Shown piece by piece: positions 1-8,534 of a stretch of DNA of 64,000 bases. The translations under genes and the position numbers were made by a program. The number at the start of each line of letters is the position of its first letter. Positions within the stretch are counted from its first letter, which is position 1. Origin of the DNA: Hordeum vulgare subsp. vulgare (taxonomy: Eukaryota; Streptophyta; Magnoliopsida; Poales; Poaceae); contig NC_058518.1 in NCBI RefSeq assembly GCF_904849725.1, positions 392,509,581 to 392,573,580 of the forward strand, read 5' to 3'. The notes beneath the pieces were generated by a model, which was not told the origin of the DNA, made no database searches, and saw nothing but the letters and a program-made list of their open reading frames with translations.

Positions 1-549
1 CCACTCTTTGTTCCATTGTCCATAAGAGCATCACCCAAAACTTGAAAACTTCACAACACAAAACTTAAACAGAAAGTCGTGATATCATTAGCACAAGAAA
101 ACAAACCACCAACTCAATAGGTACTGTAGTAAACTTGATTTCTATTTAGATTGATTTTATATTACTGTATTCTCACTTTTCCATGGCTATTACCCCCCCC
201 CCCCCGATACTAACCATAGTTTCATCAAAGTAAGCAATCAACGCAACAAAAACAGAATCTGTCAAAAACAGACCAGTTTGTAGAAATCTGTATACTTCGT
301 ATACCTCTGATATCCCAAAAATTCTGAAAAATTATGACAATTAGATCAATTTTCATATCAACCAGCAGCAAAATAAATCAACTCAAAAGCTCTATATGGA
401 TATAAATTAAAAATAATTTCGTGAGCACAAAGTTTCTGTCTTTTTCAGCATGATCAAACAACCAGCACCAAAACTAACCATAAAGGTTCTACTTGGCACA
501 AACGTGTGGACACAACAAAAAAGAAAGTGAAAAGAAAAGAAAATATTCA

Positions 550-565
550 TTGGGTTGCCTCCCAA
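550..565 (-). other. Conserved stem-loop downstream of the N1 ORF
   Basis: A perfect 5-bp stem (TTGGG/CCCAA) with a 6-nt loop lies 43 bases after the stop of the N1 ORF, within a segment that also contains AGCGCTTGTTGGGAGGC. The same segment follows the ORF at the same place in N2 (8491-8534) and N3 (36558-36600), although N2 has a different ORF. A structural RNA signal for packaging, dimerisation or translation is possible; that is inference. Confidence 0.55.
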
Positions 566-607
566 CAAGCGCTTTTCTTTAAATCCTTTTAGCTAGGCAT
601 TGATAAT

Positions 608-1378
608 TCAATGATGCTCACATAAAAGATAGCAATCGGACACGAAGAGAGCATCATGAAACATGTGACAAACATATCTAAGTCTAACATACTTCCTATG
701 CATAGGCATTTTATAGGAAAACAAATTATCAACACAAGCAATAACTACCATATGCAAGGGAGAAGAAAGAGACAATATCAATCTCAACATAACGATAGGT
801 AATTTAGTGATATGAAAATTTCTACAACCATATTTTCCTCTCTCATAATAATTACATGTGGGATCATATTCAAATTCAACAATATAGCTATCACATAGGA
901 TATTATTTTCATGATCCACATGCATGCAAAGTTGACGCTCTTCAAAAATAGTGGGATTATCATCAATTAAAGTCATGACTTCTCCAAACCCACTTTCAAT
1001 ATTATTGGAAACATCATTATCAATATCATATTCATCATGAGGCTTAAACAAATTTTCAAGATCATAAGAAAAATCATCACCCCAATCATGATCATTGCAA
1101 CAAGTAGTGGACATAGCAAAACTAGCATCCCCAAGCTTAGGGTTTTGCATATTTTTAGCATGATTGACATTAATATAATTCATAGTGAAACCATTGCAAT
1201 CATGCATTTCATTCAAGGAGCCCTCGTGAATCACTTCATAAATTTCTTCATCACAATTTTCAGATTCACACATCTCAAGCAAAACTTCATAAAGATAATC
1301 TAGTGCACAAAACTCACTAGCAATTGGTTCAACATAATTGGATCTCTTGAAAAGATTAGCAAGTGGATGAGGATCCAT
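608..1378 (-). CDS. Unknown 256-aa protein of a non-autonomous retrotransposon
   Basis: Intact ORF starting MDPHPLANLFKRSNYV and ending CYLLCEHH. I recognise no gag, protease, RT, RNase H, integrase or zinc-knuckle motif. The N-terminal two thirds is acidic and rich in Asp, Glu, Asn, Cys and His. Residues about 190-215 are hydrophobic (LPIVMLRLILSLSSPLHMVV), so a membrane segment is conceivable. The plus-strand ORF at 35782-36540 in N3 is a homologue (about 83% identical by hand, with one 4-residue gap), which supports a real protein. The start was chosen because both copies begin with the same MDPHPLANLF and diverge upstream. The element lost its primer site, yet the ORF is unbroken. Similar ORFs seem familiar to me from Triticeae elements, but no function is known to me. 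Confidence 0.7.
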   Translation of the reverse strand: MDPHPLANLFKRSNYVEPIASEFCALDYLYEVLLEMCESENCDEEIYEVIHEGSLNEMHDCNGFTMNYINVNHAKNMQNPKLGDASFAMSTTCCNDHDWGDDFSYDLENLFKPHDEYDIDNDVSNNIESGFGEVMTLIDDNPTIFEERQLCMHVDHENNILCDSYIVEFEYDPTCNYYERGKYGCRNFHITKLPIVMLRLILSLSSPLHMVVIACVDNLFSYKMPMHRKYVRLRYVCHMFHDALFVSDCYLLCEHH

Positions 1379-1401
1379 ATCAATAGATAGTTAGCAAGCA
1401 A

Positions 1402-2783
1402 GGAAAGGGTGATGCAGCACAGTAGCGATAAGTATTTCCCTCAGTTTGAGAACCAAGGTATCAATCCAGTAGGAGTATCAAGATGAGGCAACAATGTACC
1501 TGCGCAAAAACAGAGTAATTGTGTAGATCTGAAAATATGATGTGAAGTAGACCCGGGGGCCATAGTGTTCACTAGAGGCTTCTCTCATGATAGCAAGTAT
1601 TACGGTGGGTGAACGAATCACTGTCGAGCTATTGATAGAATCACGCAAAGTCATGATCATATCTAAGGCAATGATCATACATATAGGCATCACGTCCGAG
1701 ACAAGTAGACCGATACTTTCTGCATCTACTACTATTACTCCGCACATCAACCGCTATCCAGCATGCATCTAGTGTATTGAGTTCATAACAAACAGAGTAA
1801 CGCCTTAAGCAAGATGACATGATGTAGAGGGATAAATTCATGCAATATGATATAAACCCCATCTTTTTACCCTTGATGGCAACAACATGATGTGTGCCTC
1901 GCTACCCCTTCTTTCACTAGGTGAGGACACCGCACGGTATGAACCCAAAACCAAGCACTTCTCACATTGCAAGAATTATAGATCAAGTTGGCCAAACGAA
2001 ACCCACAACTCGAAGAGAATTACAAGGATACGAAATCATGCATATAAGAGATCAGAAGAGACTCAAATAAAATTCATAGATAATCTGATCATAAATCCAC
2101 AATTCATCGGATCTCGACAAACACACCGCAAAAGAAAGTTAAATCTGATAGATCTCCATGAAGATCATGGAGAACTTTGTATTGAAGATCCAAGAGAGAG
2201 AAGAAGCCATCTAGCTACTAGATATGGACCCGAAGGTTTGTGGTGAACTACTCACGCATCATCGAAGAGGCAATGGTGTTGATGAAGAAGCCCCCCGTGT
2301 CCGAATCCCCCTTCGACAGGGCACCAGAACGGTCCCCAAATGGGATCTTGCGAAGACAGAAGCTTGCGGCGGCGGAAAAGTATTTTCGTGGCTCCCTCCT
2401 TTGGTTTTGGATTTTTAGAGAATTTATAGGCGAAAGAGGTAGGGCAAAGGAGCCACGTGGGGCCCACAAGGCTGCTAGGCGAGCCCCCAGGCCGCGGCTA
2501 GGGGGCTTGTGATCTCCCCCGAAGTCTCCTGCCTTGGTTCTCAAGTCCCCTGCGTATCTTCCGTTATGGAAAAAATCATCCCGCAGGTTTTATTCCGTTT
2601 GGACTCCGTTTAATATTCTTCTCTGAAAAAGGTCAAAAACATGGAAAAAACAGAAACTGGCACTTGGCATTGAGTTAATAGGTTAGTCCCAAAAATAGCA
2701 TAATCATGCATATAAAACATCCAAAGTTGACATGATAATAGCATGAAACCATCAAAAATTATAGATACGTTGGAGACGTGTCA
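1402..2783 (-). repeat. N1 5' LTR, missing its inner end
   Basis: Sense strand runs from 2783 downwards: TGACACGTCTCCAACG, then the same order of segments as the LTRs of N2 and N3, including the CCGCCGC block near 2370, the GATGCGTGAGTAGTTCACCA block near 2250 and the GGTTCTCAAACTGAGGGAAA block near 1450. A TATAAATT core-promoter candidate lies at 2421-2428 (minus). The last 60-70 bases of the LTR are absent because of the deletion that also removed the primer site. Confidence 0.85.
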
Positions 2784-3896
2784 ACCCTCTATACCACAAA
2801 GTTCACAAGTAAAATGATAAAGGTCACACAATTTTATAGCAATTTCATTTGAATCTCTAACCCAAGTGATTGTTCTTTCATGCTTATGTTGCTTACAATA
2901 CTTCTCTTCTTCAATCATAGGCCTTTCACAAGGTCTATCCACTTCGCAAAACTTCATTTTCAGGAATTGGATCATGCATGTTGAAATTACCATTAACAAT
3001 TTCATTTTCGTTGCAAATCTCTTTAAAAGGTTCATGATGCTTGATCCAATTCTCCCTAGGCATATTAAGATGTGAAGCAATAGATTTGAGGAAATCAACA
3101 AGGAGGTGAGAATCAAGCCCAAACTTAGCACTAAACTTATTAAAACTTGCAGTTTCAACAAAGGCCTTAATGCAAACATACTCGTAATTTATACCTAACT
3201 CTTTACCTTTGTTTATCTCCCAATCTTACGTATTGCCTTGAATTCTTTCAAGGAGTTCCCATTTAGCATCAATCCTTTCATTTGTGAAAAAATCCATAGA
3301 GGAAGCATAGAGCAAGTCTTTATCCTATCGAGAGAGCCTCGCATAGAAATTAGTAACAATCATATCTTTGGGGAGCCCATGGTTAGGACATTTTAGCCTT
3401 AAAGTTTTCAGTCTCCCCGAAGCTTGAGCCATGCTTTCTTTGTCATGAGACCAAAAGTTATAAATAGAGTTCCTGTCTCGATGTATTTCATGAAGAGGAT
3501 AAAACTTTGCATAAAAGAGAGGTATAAGATCTTGCCAATTTAGGAAATGAGAGTTATCAAGAAGCCTATACCAATCCAAAGCCTTATCTTTTAATGACAG
3601 AAATAATAGCTTTATCATAACAAAATCCATCGATGTACCTCGAAGCTTAAATAAGGAGCATAGTTGTGAAATATATAGCAAGTGTTCGCCTAATGTCTAT
3701 CTCCTACATATCGATTAGCCAAGACACAATCAATAATACCAGTTGGTATTTTAAAGGGCACAATTTCCATAGGTGGGGAGGCTTGTCCACAACAATAGCG
3801 TGGAGCGGTTGCCCGCAAGCAACAAACCAAGAGCAGAGTTGTCCATAAGCCTAACCAGTGAAAATAAAAACAAGAAGTGAAAAGATTTAATTGCAA
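2784..3896 (-). pseudogene. Broken Athila-type gag of gypsy element G1
   Basis: Three adjacent minus-strand pieces form one decayed gag. 3896-3690 contains MEIVPFKIPTGIIDCVLANR. 3681-3325 contains LFLSLKDKALDWYRLLD, FYAKFYPLHEIHRDRN and LKCPNHGLPKDMIVTNFYAR, which fits the retrotransposon gag pattern (LFPFSL..KA..W, F..KF, R..I..F, CP.HG, FY.GL) of Athila-type elements. 3179-2784 contains an unfamiliar Cys/His-rich segment (CERPMIEEEKYCKQHKHE). Frame changes and stops separate the pieces. The gene is then cut by N1 at 2783/2784. Gag would form the virus-like particle. No CCHC knuckle is visible in the retained part. Confidence 0.75.
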
Positions 3897-3927
3897 GATC
3901 TAAAGATATACCTTCAAGCACTCACCT

Positions 3928-3944
3928 CCCCGGCAACGGCGCCA
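3928..3944 (-). promoter_or_regulatory. Primer-binding site of G1, tRNA-Asp type
   Basis: Sense strand TGGCGCCGTTGCCGGGG is the exact complement of the 3' end (with CCA) of plant tRNA-Asp(GUC) as I remember it. It lies 9 nt inside the LTR end at 3954, the same spacing as in N3. It would prime minus-strand DNA synthesis. Confidence 0.88.
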
Positions 3945-3953
3945 GAAATATCT

Positions 3954-5291
3954 TGATGTCAACGCACGCTTCTATTCTTGTAGACTATGTTGGGCCTCCA
4001 AGCGCAGAGGTTTGTAGGACAGTAGCAATTTCCCTCAAGTGGATAACCTAAGGTTTATCGAACTCAGGGAAGTAGATGTTGAAGATAGTCTCTCTCAAGC
4101 AACCCTACAATTAAGAAACAAGAAGTCTCTTGTGTCCCCAACACACCTAATACAATGGTAAATTGTATAGGTGCACTAGTTCGGCGAAGAGATGGTAAAA
4201 TATAGGTGATAGGTGTGGCAAAGAAAGGTAATATAAATCTGTAACGAAAATGGAAGCAAGGTAGCAAGTGATAAAAGTGAGTATAAACGGTGTAACAATG
4301 GTGAGAAACAAGGCCGAGGCTTCATACTTTCACTAGGGGCAACTCCCAACAACATTAACATAGTCTAATCACATGATATTTCCACTAAAACATGCAATGG
4401 TGACGTACTCGGAGGTCATTCCTTTGTGATCAAGAGAGGTCGATAATTATGTAGGGCTACAAAAGAACACGTAAGAGTTTGTAGTTCTATCTATGGATTT
4501 GCCAATGTCACCGCGGCCATCCAAAGAGAGTACTACAATCACCACAACGTATCTCAAGGATAGTCAAAGACAAGCACCAAGAGACTCTCAATCTTCAATC
4601 AATTCACAATAGAGGAATCACTCATGAAAATATTCTTCTAATCCATGTCCAATAGACCGTTGTCACCATGGTCTCTGGGGTTATACTAGATAAGGTCAAG
4701 TGAATACATCTATCCAATACATAGAAGAAGGGGAAACATCATGGGATCACCCTAGATTAACATAGCCCATGATCACAATCAAGATCACATCATGAGAGAG
4801 AGAATTAACCACATTGCTACTGTAGAAGACCTCAGCCCTGAGGAGGAACTACTCCCGCTTCATGGAGGGAGGAAGCAACGTCGATGGAGATGAATCCGGA
4901 GGCACTTCCCCGTCCCGGCAGGGTGCCGACAGAGGAATTCTGGTCCCCCGAAACTTGTTGGCGATGGCGGCGGAGCTCGGAATTGCTTCTGGATAAAAGG
5001 GTTCCGGAATCAGGATTTCCCGTCCGAGGGGTAAATATAGGACAAAGGAGGGCACCGGAGGGCGTGGAACCCACACAGGCAGCCTGTGGGCGTGGTACGC
5101 TGATTTTTATATATTTTTCTCGGGATTTTTAGAGCTTCAGAAAATTGGGTAAAAGCCCCTGCAAAAAGACACCAGCAGACAGAAACTGGCACTCGGTGCA
5201 CTGAGTTAGTAGGTTAGTCCAAATATGTGAAAAAGATATAAAAGTGTAGCAAAATATATAACAATGTCACCCAACAGATCATGGAACAAAC
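3954..5291 (-). repeat. G1 5' LTR, outer end truncated
   Basis: On the sense strand the LTR ends ...GTTGACATCA just before the primer site. Going outward it matches W2 (48262-49917), including CAGTGCACC..GTGCCAGTTTC and a region giving TATATAAAAATCAG. Against W2 it lacks roughly the first 28 bases of the LTR; the match stops at about 5291 and S1-type coding sequence starts at once. The join therefore reflects a deletion that took the LTR tip and everything between it and S1. This also explains why no TSD can be found. Confidence 0.8.
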
Positions 5292-6054
5292 AAAAAGTTC
5301 CAATGACTGCAAAATCCTCAACTTCAAAACAGTCTATACCTCCACCGCAGAAGCAGCCGAGTAAGGTTCAATCTGAACAACCCAGTTCTTCTGTGCCATC
5401 TGCTACTGGCTCCGCCTCAAAATCTTCACTAAGTCTTTTGAAGACTAAGATGACTGCTGGTAGAGGTACCAGACTCAGTCCTAGCAAAATCGTCAATACT
5501 CCTTCTGCATCAGAAGGAAGTGAAGAATTTGATGAAGAAACACTCCAAGCCCAACTGCTCCAAGGGTGGTGACTAACAAAGAGCTTCTTCTCAGTCTTCA
5601 CCAAAAAGTCGATCGCAATCACAAATGGGTGAAACACCAGTTTGGTGCCATTGTGAAAACCCTCAATGAGACTCAAAATACAAAGGAGAAAAATCACTAT
5701 TATCTTCATGAGGTTTTTGATCGCACTTGGGCCACTTTGGCTCACCTGAAGACTCCGGAGGAACTTGAGGAATTGGAATTTACTCAAGACTTTGACTGGT
5801 CGTGGCCTCGAAAGAAGAAATTCAAGCCTATTCCAGTTCTTGACTTGGTGGGTGGTTCGTTTTCTTCATTTCGCATTGTTGAATCTGATGAAAAACAAGA
5901 AGAAGACACTGCAAGTGGTCCAAGAAAGAAGCCTGTCTCCAAGGATGCTGACGCCACTACATCAACCAAGAAGCGAGTTTCTTCAAGGGCATTAGTCCTT
6001 AGTTTTGTCCCTTTTCATCACTTGATGACAAAGGGGGAGAAATCTGAGAGCTAG
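5292..6054 (+). pseudogene. 3' part of a SIRE-type copia ORF (possible ORF3/env-like), frameshifted
   Basis: Coding-like sequence in two frames: the first runs to about 5572 (Ser/Pro/Lys-rich, ending DEETLQAQLLQ), the second 5566-6054 with HQKVDRNHKWVKHQFG, LHEVFDRTWATLAHLKTPEE and DFDWSWPRKKKFKPIPV, stopping at 6052. The frame change near 5565-5570 looks like a one-base indel. The charged, helix-prone middle and its place just upstream of purine-rich sequence (AAAGGGGGAG at 6031) and, across the insertions, the S1 3' LTR suggest the downstream ORF of a SIRE/Maximus-like element. No catalytic motif is visible. The 5' end is lost at the junction with the G1 LTR. The env-like label is a weak guess. 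Confidence 0.5.
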
Positions 6055-6058
6055 TATT

Positions 6059-7542
6059 TGATACGTCTCCAACGTATCTATAATTTTTGATGGTTTCATG
6101 CTATTATCTTGTCAAACTTTGGATGTTTTGCATGCCTTTTATTTTTTTTTGGGACTAACTTATTAACTCAGTGTCAAGTGCCAGTTCCTATTTTTTCCAT
6201 GTTTTTGACACCTTTCATAGGAGATTTTGAAACCGAGTCCAAACGGAAGAAAATCCCCGAAAAGATTTTTTCTGGAACGGAAGAAGATCGGCGAGCTTGG
6301 GAGCCAAGGCAGGGGAGCCCCAGGGGCCCCACAAGACCCCACCCGGCGGCCAGGGGGGAGGCCGCAACATCCAGGCTTTTGGGCCCCCTGAGCGTCCCCT
6401 GACCTAGGGGTTGCGCCTATATATTCCCAAAAATTCCCCAAAAAATCAAGAGATCTTCGAAAGTACTTTTCCGCCGCCGCAAGTTTCTGTCTCCGCAAGA
6501 TCCCATCTGGGACACGTTCTGGTGCGGGGGGATTCGGACACGGAGGGCTTCTTCATCAACACCATGACCTCTCCGATGATGCGTGAGTAGTTCACCATAG
6601 ACCTACGGGTCCATAGCTAGTAACTAGATGGCTTCTTCTCTCTCTTGGATCTTAAATACAAAGTTCTCCATGATCTTCATGGAGATCTATCCGATGTAAT
6701 CTTCTTTTGCGGTGTGTTTGTCAAGATCCGATGAATTGTGGATTTATGATCAGATTATCTATGAATCTTACTTGAGTTTCTTCTGATCTCTCTTATGCAT
6801 GATTTCATATCCTTGTAGTTCTCTTCGAGTTGTGGGTTTTTTCTGGCCAACTAGATCGATGATTCTTGCAATGGGAGAAGTGCTTGGTTTTGGTATCATA
6901 CCGTCCGAGACCTCATCCAGTGACAGAAGGGGTAGCGAGGCACGCATCGTGTTGTTGCCATCAAGGGTAAAAAGATGGGGTTTTCATCATTGGTTTGAGA
7001 TTATCCCTCTACATCATGTCATCTTGCTTAAAGCGTTACTTTGTTCGTCATGAACTCAATACACTAGATGCATTGGATAGCGGTTGATGTGTGGAGTAAT
7101 GGTAGTAGATGCAGACAGTATCGGTCTACTTGTCTCGGACGTGATGCCTATATGTATGATCATTGCCTTAGATATCGTCATGACTTTGCGCGGTACTATC
7201 AATTGCTCGACAGTAATTTGTTCACGCACCGTAATACTTGCTATTTTGGGAGAAGCCTCTAGTGAACACTATGGCCCCGAGGGTCTACTCCACACCATAT
7301 TTTCAGCCTTACACTTTTTACTTCGTTGCTCTTTCCGCCTTCAGATCTCACTTTGCAAACAATCTTGAAGGGATTGACAACCCCTTTGAAGCGTTGGGTG
7401 CAAGCTTTTTTGTGTTTGTGCAGGTACTTTGGACTTGACGAGGCCCTCCTTCTGGATCGATACCTTGGTTCTCAAACTGAGGAAAATACTTACTGCTCCT
7501 GTGTTGCATCACCCTTTCCTCTTCAAGGGAAAAACCGCAGCA
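6059..7542 (+). repeat. N2 5' LTR
   Basis: Starts TGATACGTCTCCAACGTATC and ends near AAACCGCAGCA, 10 bases before the primer site. It lacks some 50 bases present at the end of the 3' LTR. A TATATATT promoter candidate is at 6418-6425, followed by GATCCCATCTGG..ACGTTCTGGT and the GATGCGTGAGTAGTTCACCA block shared by all LTRs of this family in the window. Confidence 0.88.
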
Positions 7543-7552
7543 AAAGACTTTC

Positions 7553-7569
7553 TGGCGCCGTTGCCGGGG
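7553..7569 (+). promoter_or_regulatory. Primer-binding site of N2, tRNA-Asp type
   Basis: TGGCGCCGTTGCCGGGG, 17 nt complementary to the 3' end of plant tRNA-Asp(GUC), about 10 nt after the LTR. Identical to the sites in G1 and N3. Confidence 0.88.
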
Positions 7570-7767
7570 AGGAAGATCAAGTCAAGAACTCATCCAAGTA
7601 GGTGTCGCAAACTCATCTCTTGCATTTACTTTATTTTCGAGTTGCCTCTCGTCTTCCTCTCCCCCACTTCACCAATTTGCCTTTTTCGTTCGCATTTTTC
7701 GTTCGCCTTTTCGTTCGCCCTTTTCTCTCGCTTGCTTTCTGCTCGTCTGTGTGGATAGTCTTTCCTG

Positions 7768-8468
7768 ATGGCTAGATCAACCACTTCGAACGATACTCCC
7801 GAGAGCGAAGTCCTCAATTTCAAACAAATTGAGGAAGAAAACTTAAAGGACGCTTGGTATAGGATTTGCAACGCTCAGAGTAGATCTACTCATAAGCAAT
7901 CCACTACCGTCTTGCTTCGCAGTTTTTATGTGGGTCTTTCTCCTTGGAATAGGTATATTCTTGACACCATTGTAGGTGGAAATTTCTTGGGTAGCCATAC
8001 CGTTGATTCTTACGGAGCTGTGATAAATTTGGTAGGCTCGCCCCCACTCTTGGTTAATGGAACTACCTTAACTCTGGAACATGTGATGCGTAGACTGGAC
8101 GCTATTGATAATAAAGTTGCTACGATTGAACTCATTGACAATTTGGATAAAAAGATCCACAATCAAATCACTTAGTACGGATCCAAGGTGGGATGGTTTT
8201 GAAAAGTGAAAAGGAGAAGGAACCCACAGTTAACGAAAAGCTAGGTCATGATTCCGCTAGAATTGGCAAACTAGAGGATGTTATAACCAACTTGGGTTCC
8301 GCTTTTGCCGCTCTGCAGAATACTCCAAATTTTGCCCACAATAAAATCACCAAGTCTGTCTTTGTCCCTAAAAGTAGTGGTGAATCATCCAGCAAGAAAG
8401 ATGAAAACCTTAAGATGCTTAGTGATCACGCCACTTATGGTTTGAGCACCAAAGACGACGATACGTGA
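7768..8468 (+). pseudogene. Broken Athila-type gag fragment of N2
   Basis: The first reading frame (7768-8175) starts MARSTTSNDTPESE and contains AWYRIC, STTVLLRSFYVGLSPWNRYI, LDTIVGGNFLGS and LVGSPPLLVNG. This fits the Athila-type gag pattern FY.GL.P..R...D...GG.F. It ends at an in-frame TAG (8173-8175) in the context QIT-stop, probably a CAG to TAG change. The reading then continues in another frame (8193-8468, 91 codons, ending LSTKDDDT), so there is also a frameshift. The homologous position in N1 and N3 holds a different, intact ORF. The fragment is too short for a full gag and has no zinc knuckle. Confidence 0.65.
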
Positions 8469-8490
8469 TTCTATCGCTTTTATGCCTAGC

Positions 8491-8534
8491 TAAGGGCGTT
8501 AAACAATAGCGCTTGCTGGGAGGCAACCCAATGA
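8491..8534 (+). other. Conserved post-ORF segment with stem-loop (N2)
   Basis: GGGCGTTAAACAATAGCGCT followed by a stem-loop (TGGG/CCCA around AGGCAA, 8517-8530). Nearly identical to 36558-36600 in N3 and to the complement of 540-580 in N1, although the upstream ORF differs. Its position marks where the three elements become collinear again. Confidence 0.55.

Larger units (their letters stand above)
1..2783 (-). mobile_element. N1: non-autonomous Sabrina/WHAM-like gypsy element, 5' part
   Basis: On the minus strand this reads 5' LTR (2783 down to about 1402), one ORF (1378-608), a conserved hairpin (550-565) and non-coding internal sequence that runs off the window at base 1. LTR and internal sequence match N3 (33936-40653) collinearly. 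The outer LTR end at 2783 reads TGACACGTCTCC on the sense strand, one base off the TGATACGTCTCC of the sister copies. About 350 bases that in N3 hold the LTR 3' end, the primer site and the leader are missing here (junction near 1400-1403). No gag, RT or integrase is present. A run of 13 C lies at 193-205. The insertion interrupts the gag of G1; its second flank is outside the window. The family name is from memory. Confidence 0.85.

Noticed and set aside
5264..5291. ATG at 5264 as the true start of the S1 ORF
   Set aside because: 5264-5291 belongs to the G1 LTR. The reading frame there is open by chance, and the real N-terminus of the S1 ORF has been deleted.
7553..7569. tRNA-Asp and tRNA-Met gene fragments (7553, 35474, 3928, 15601, 27969)
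   Set aside because: Only 12-17 nt complementary to tRNA 3' ends, each just inside an LTR: these are primer-binding sites, not tRNA genes.
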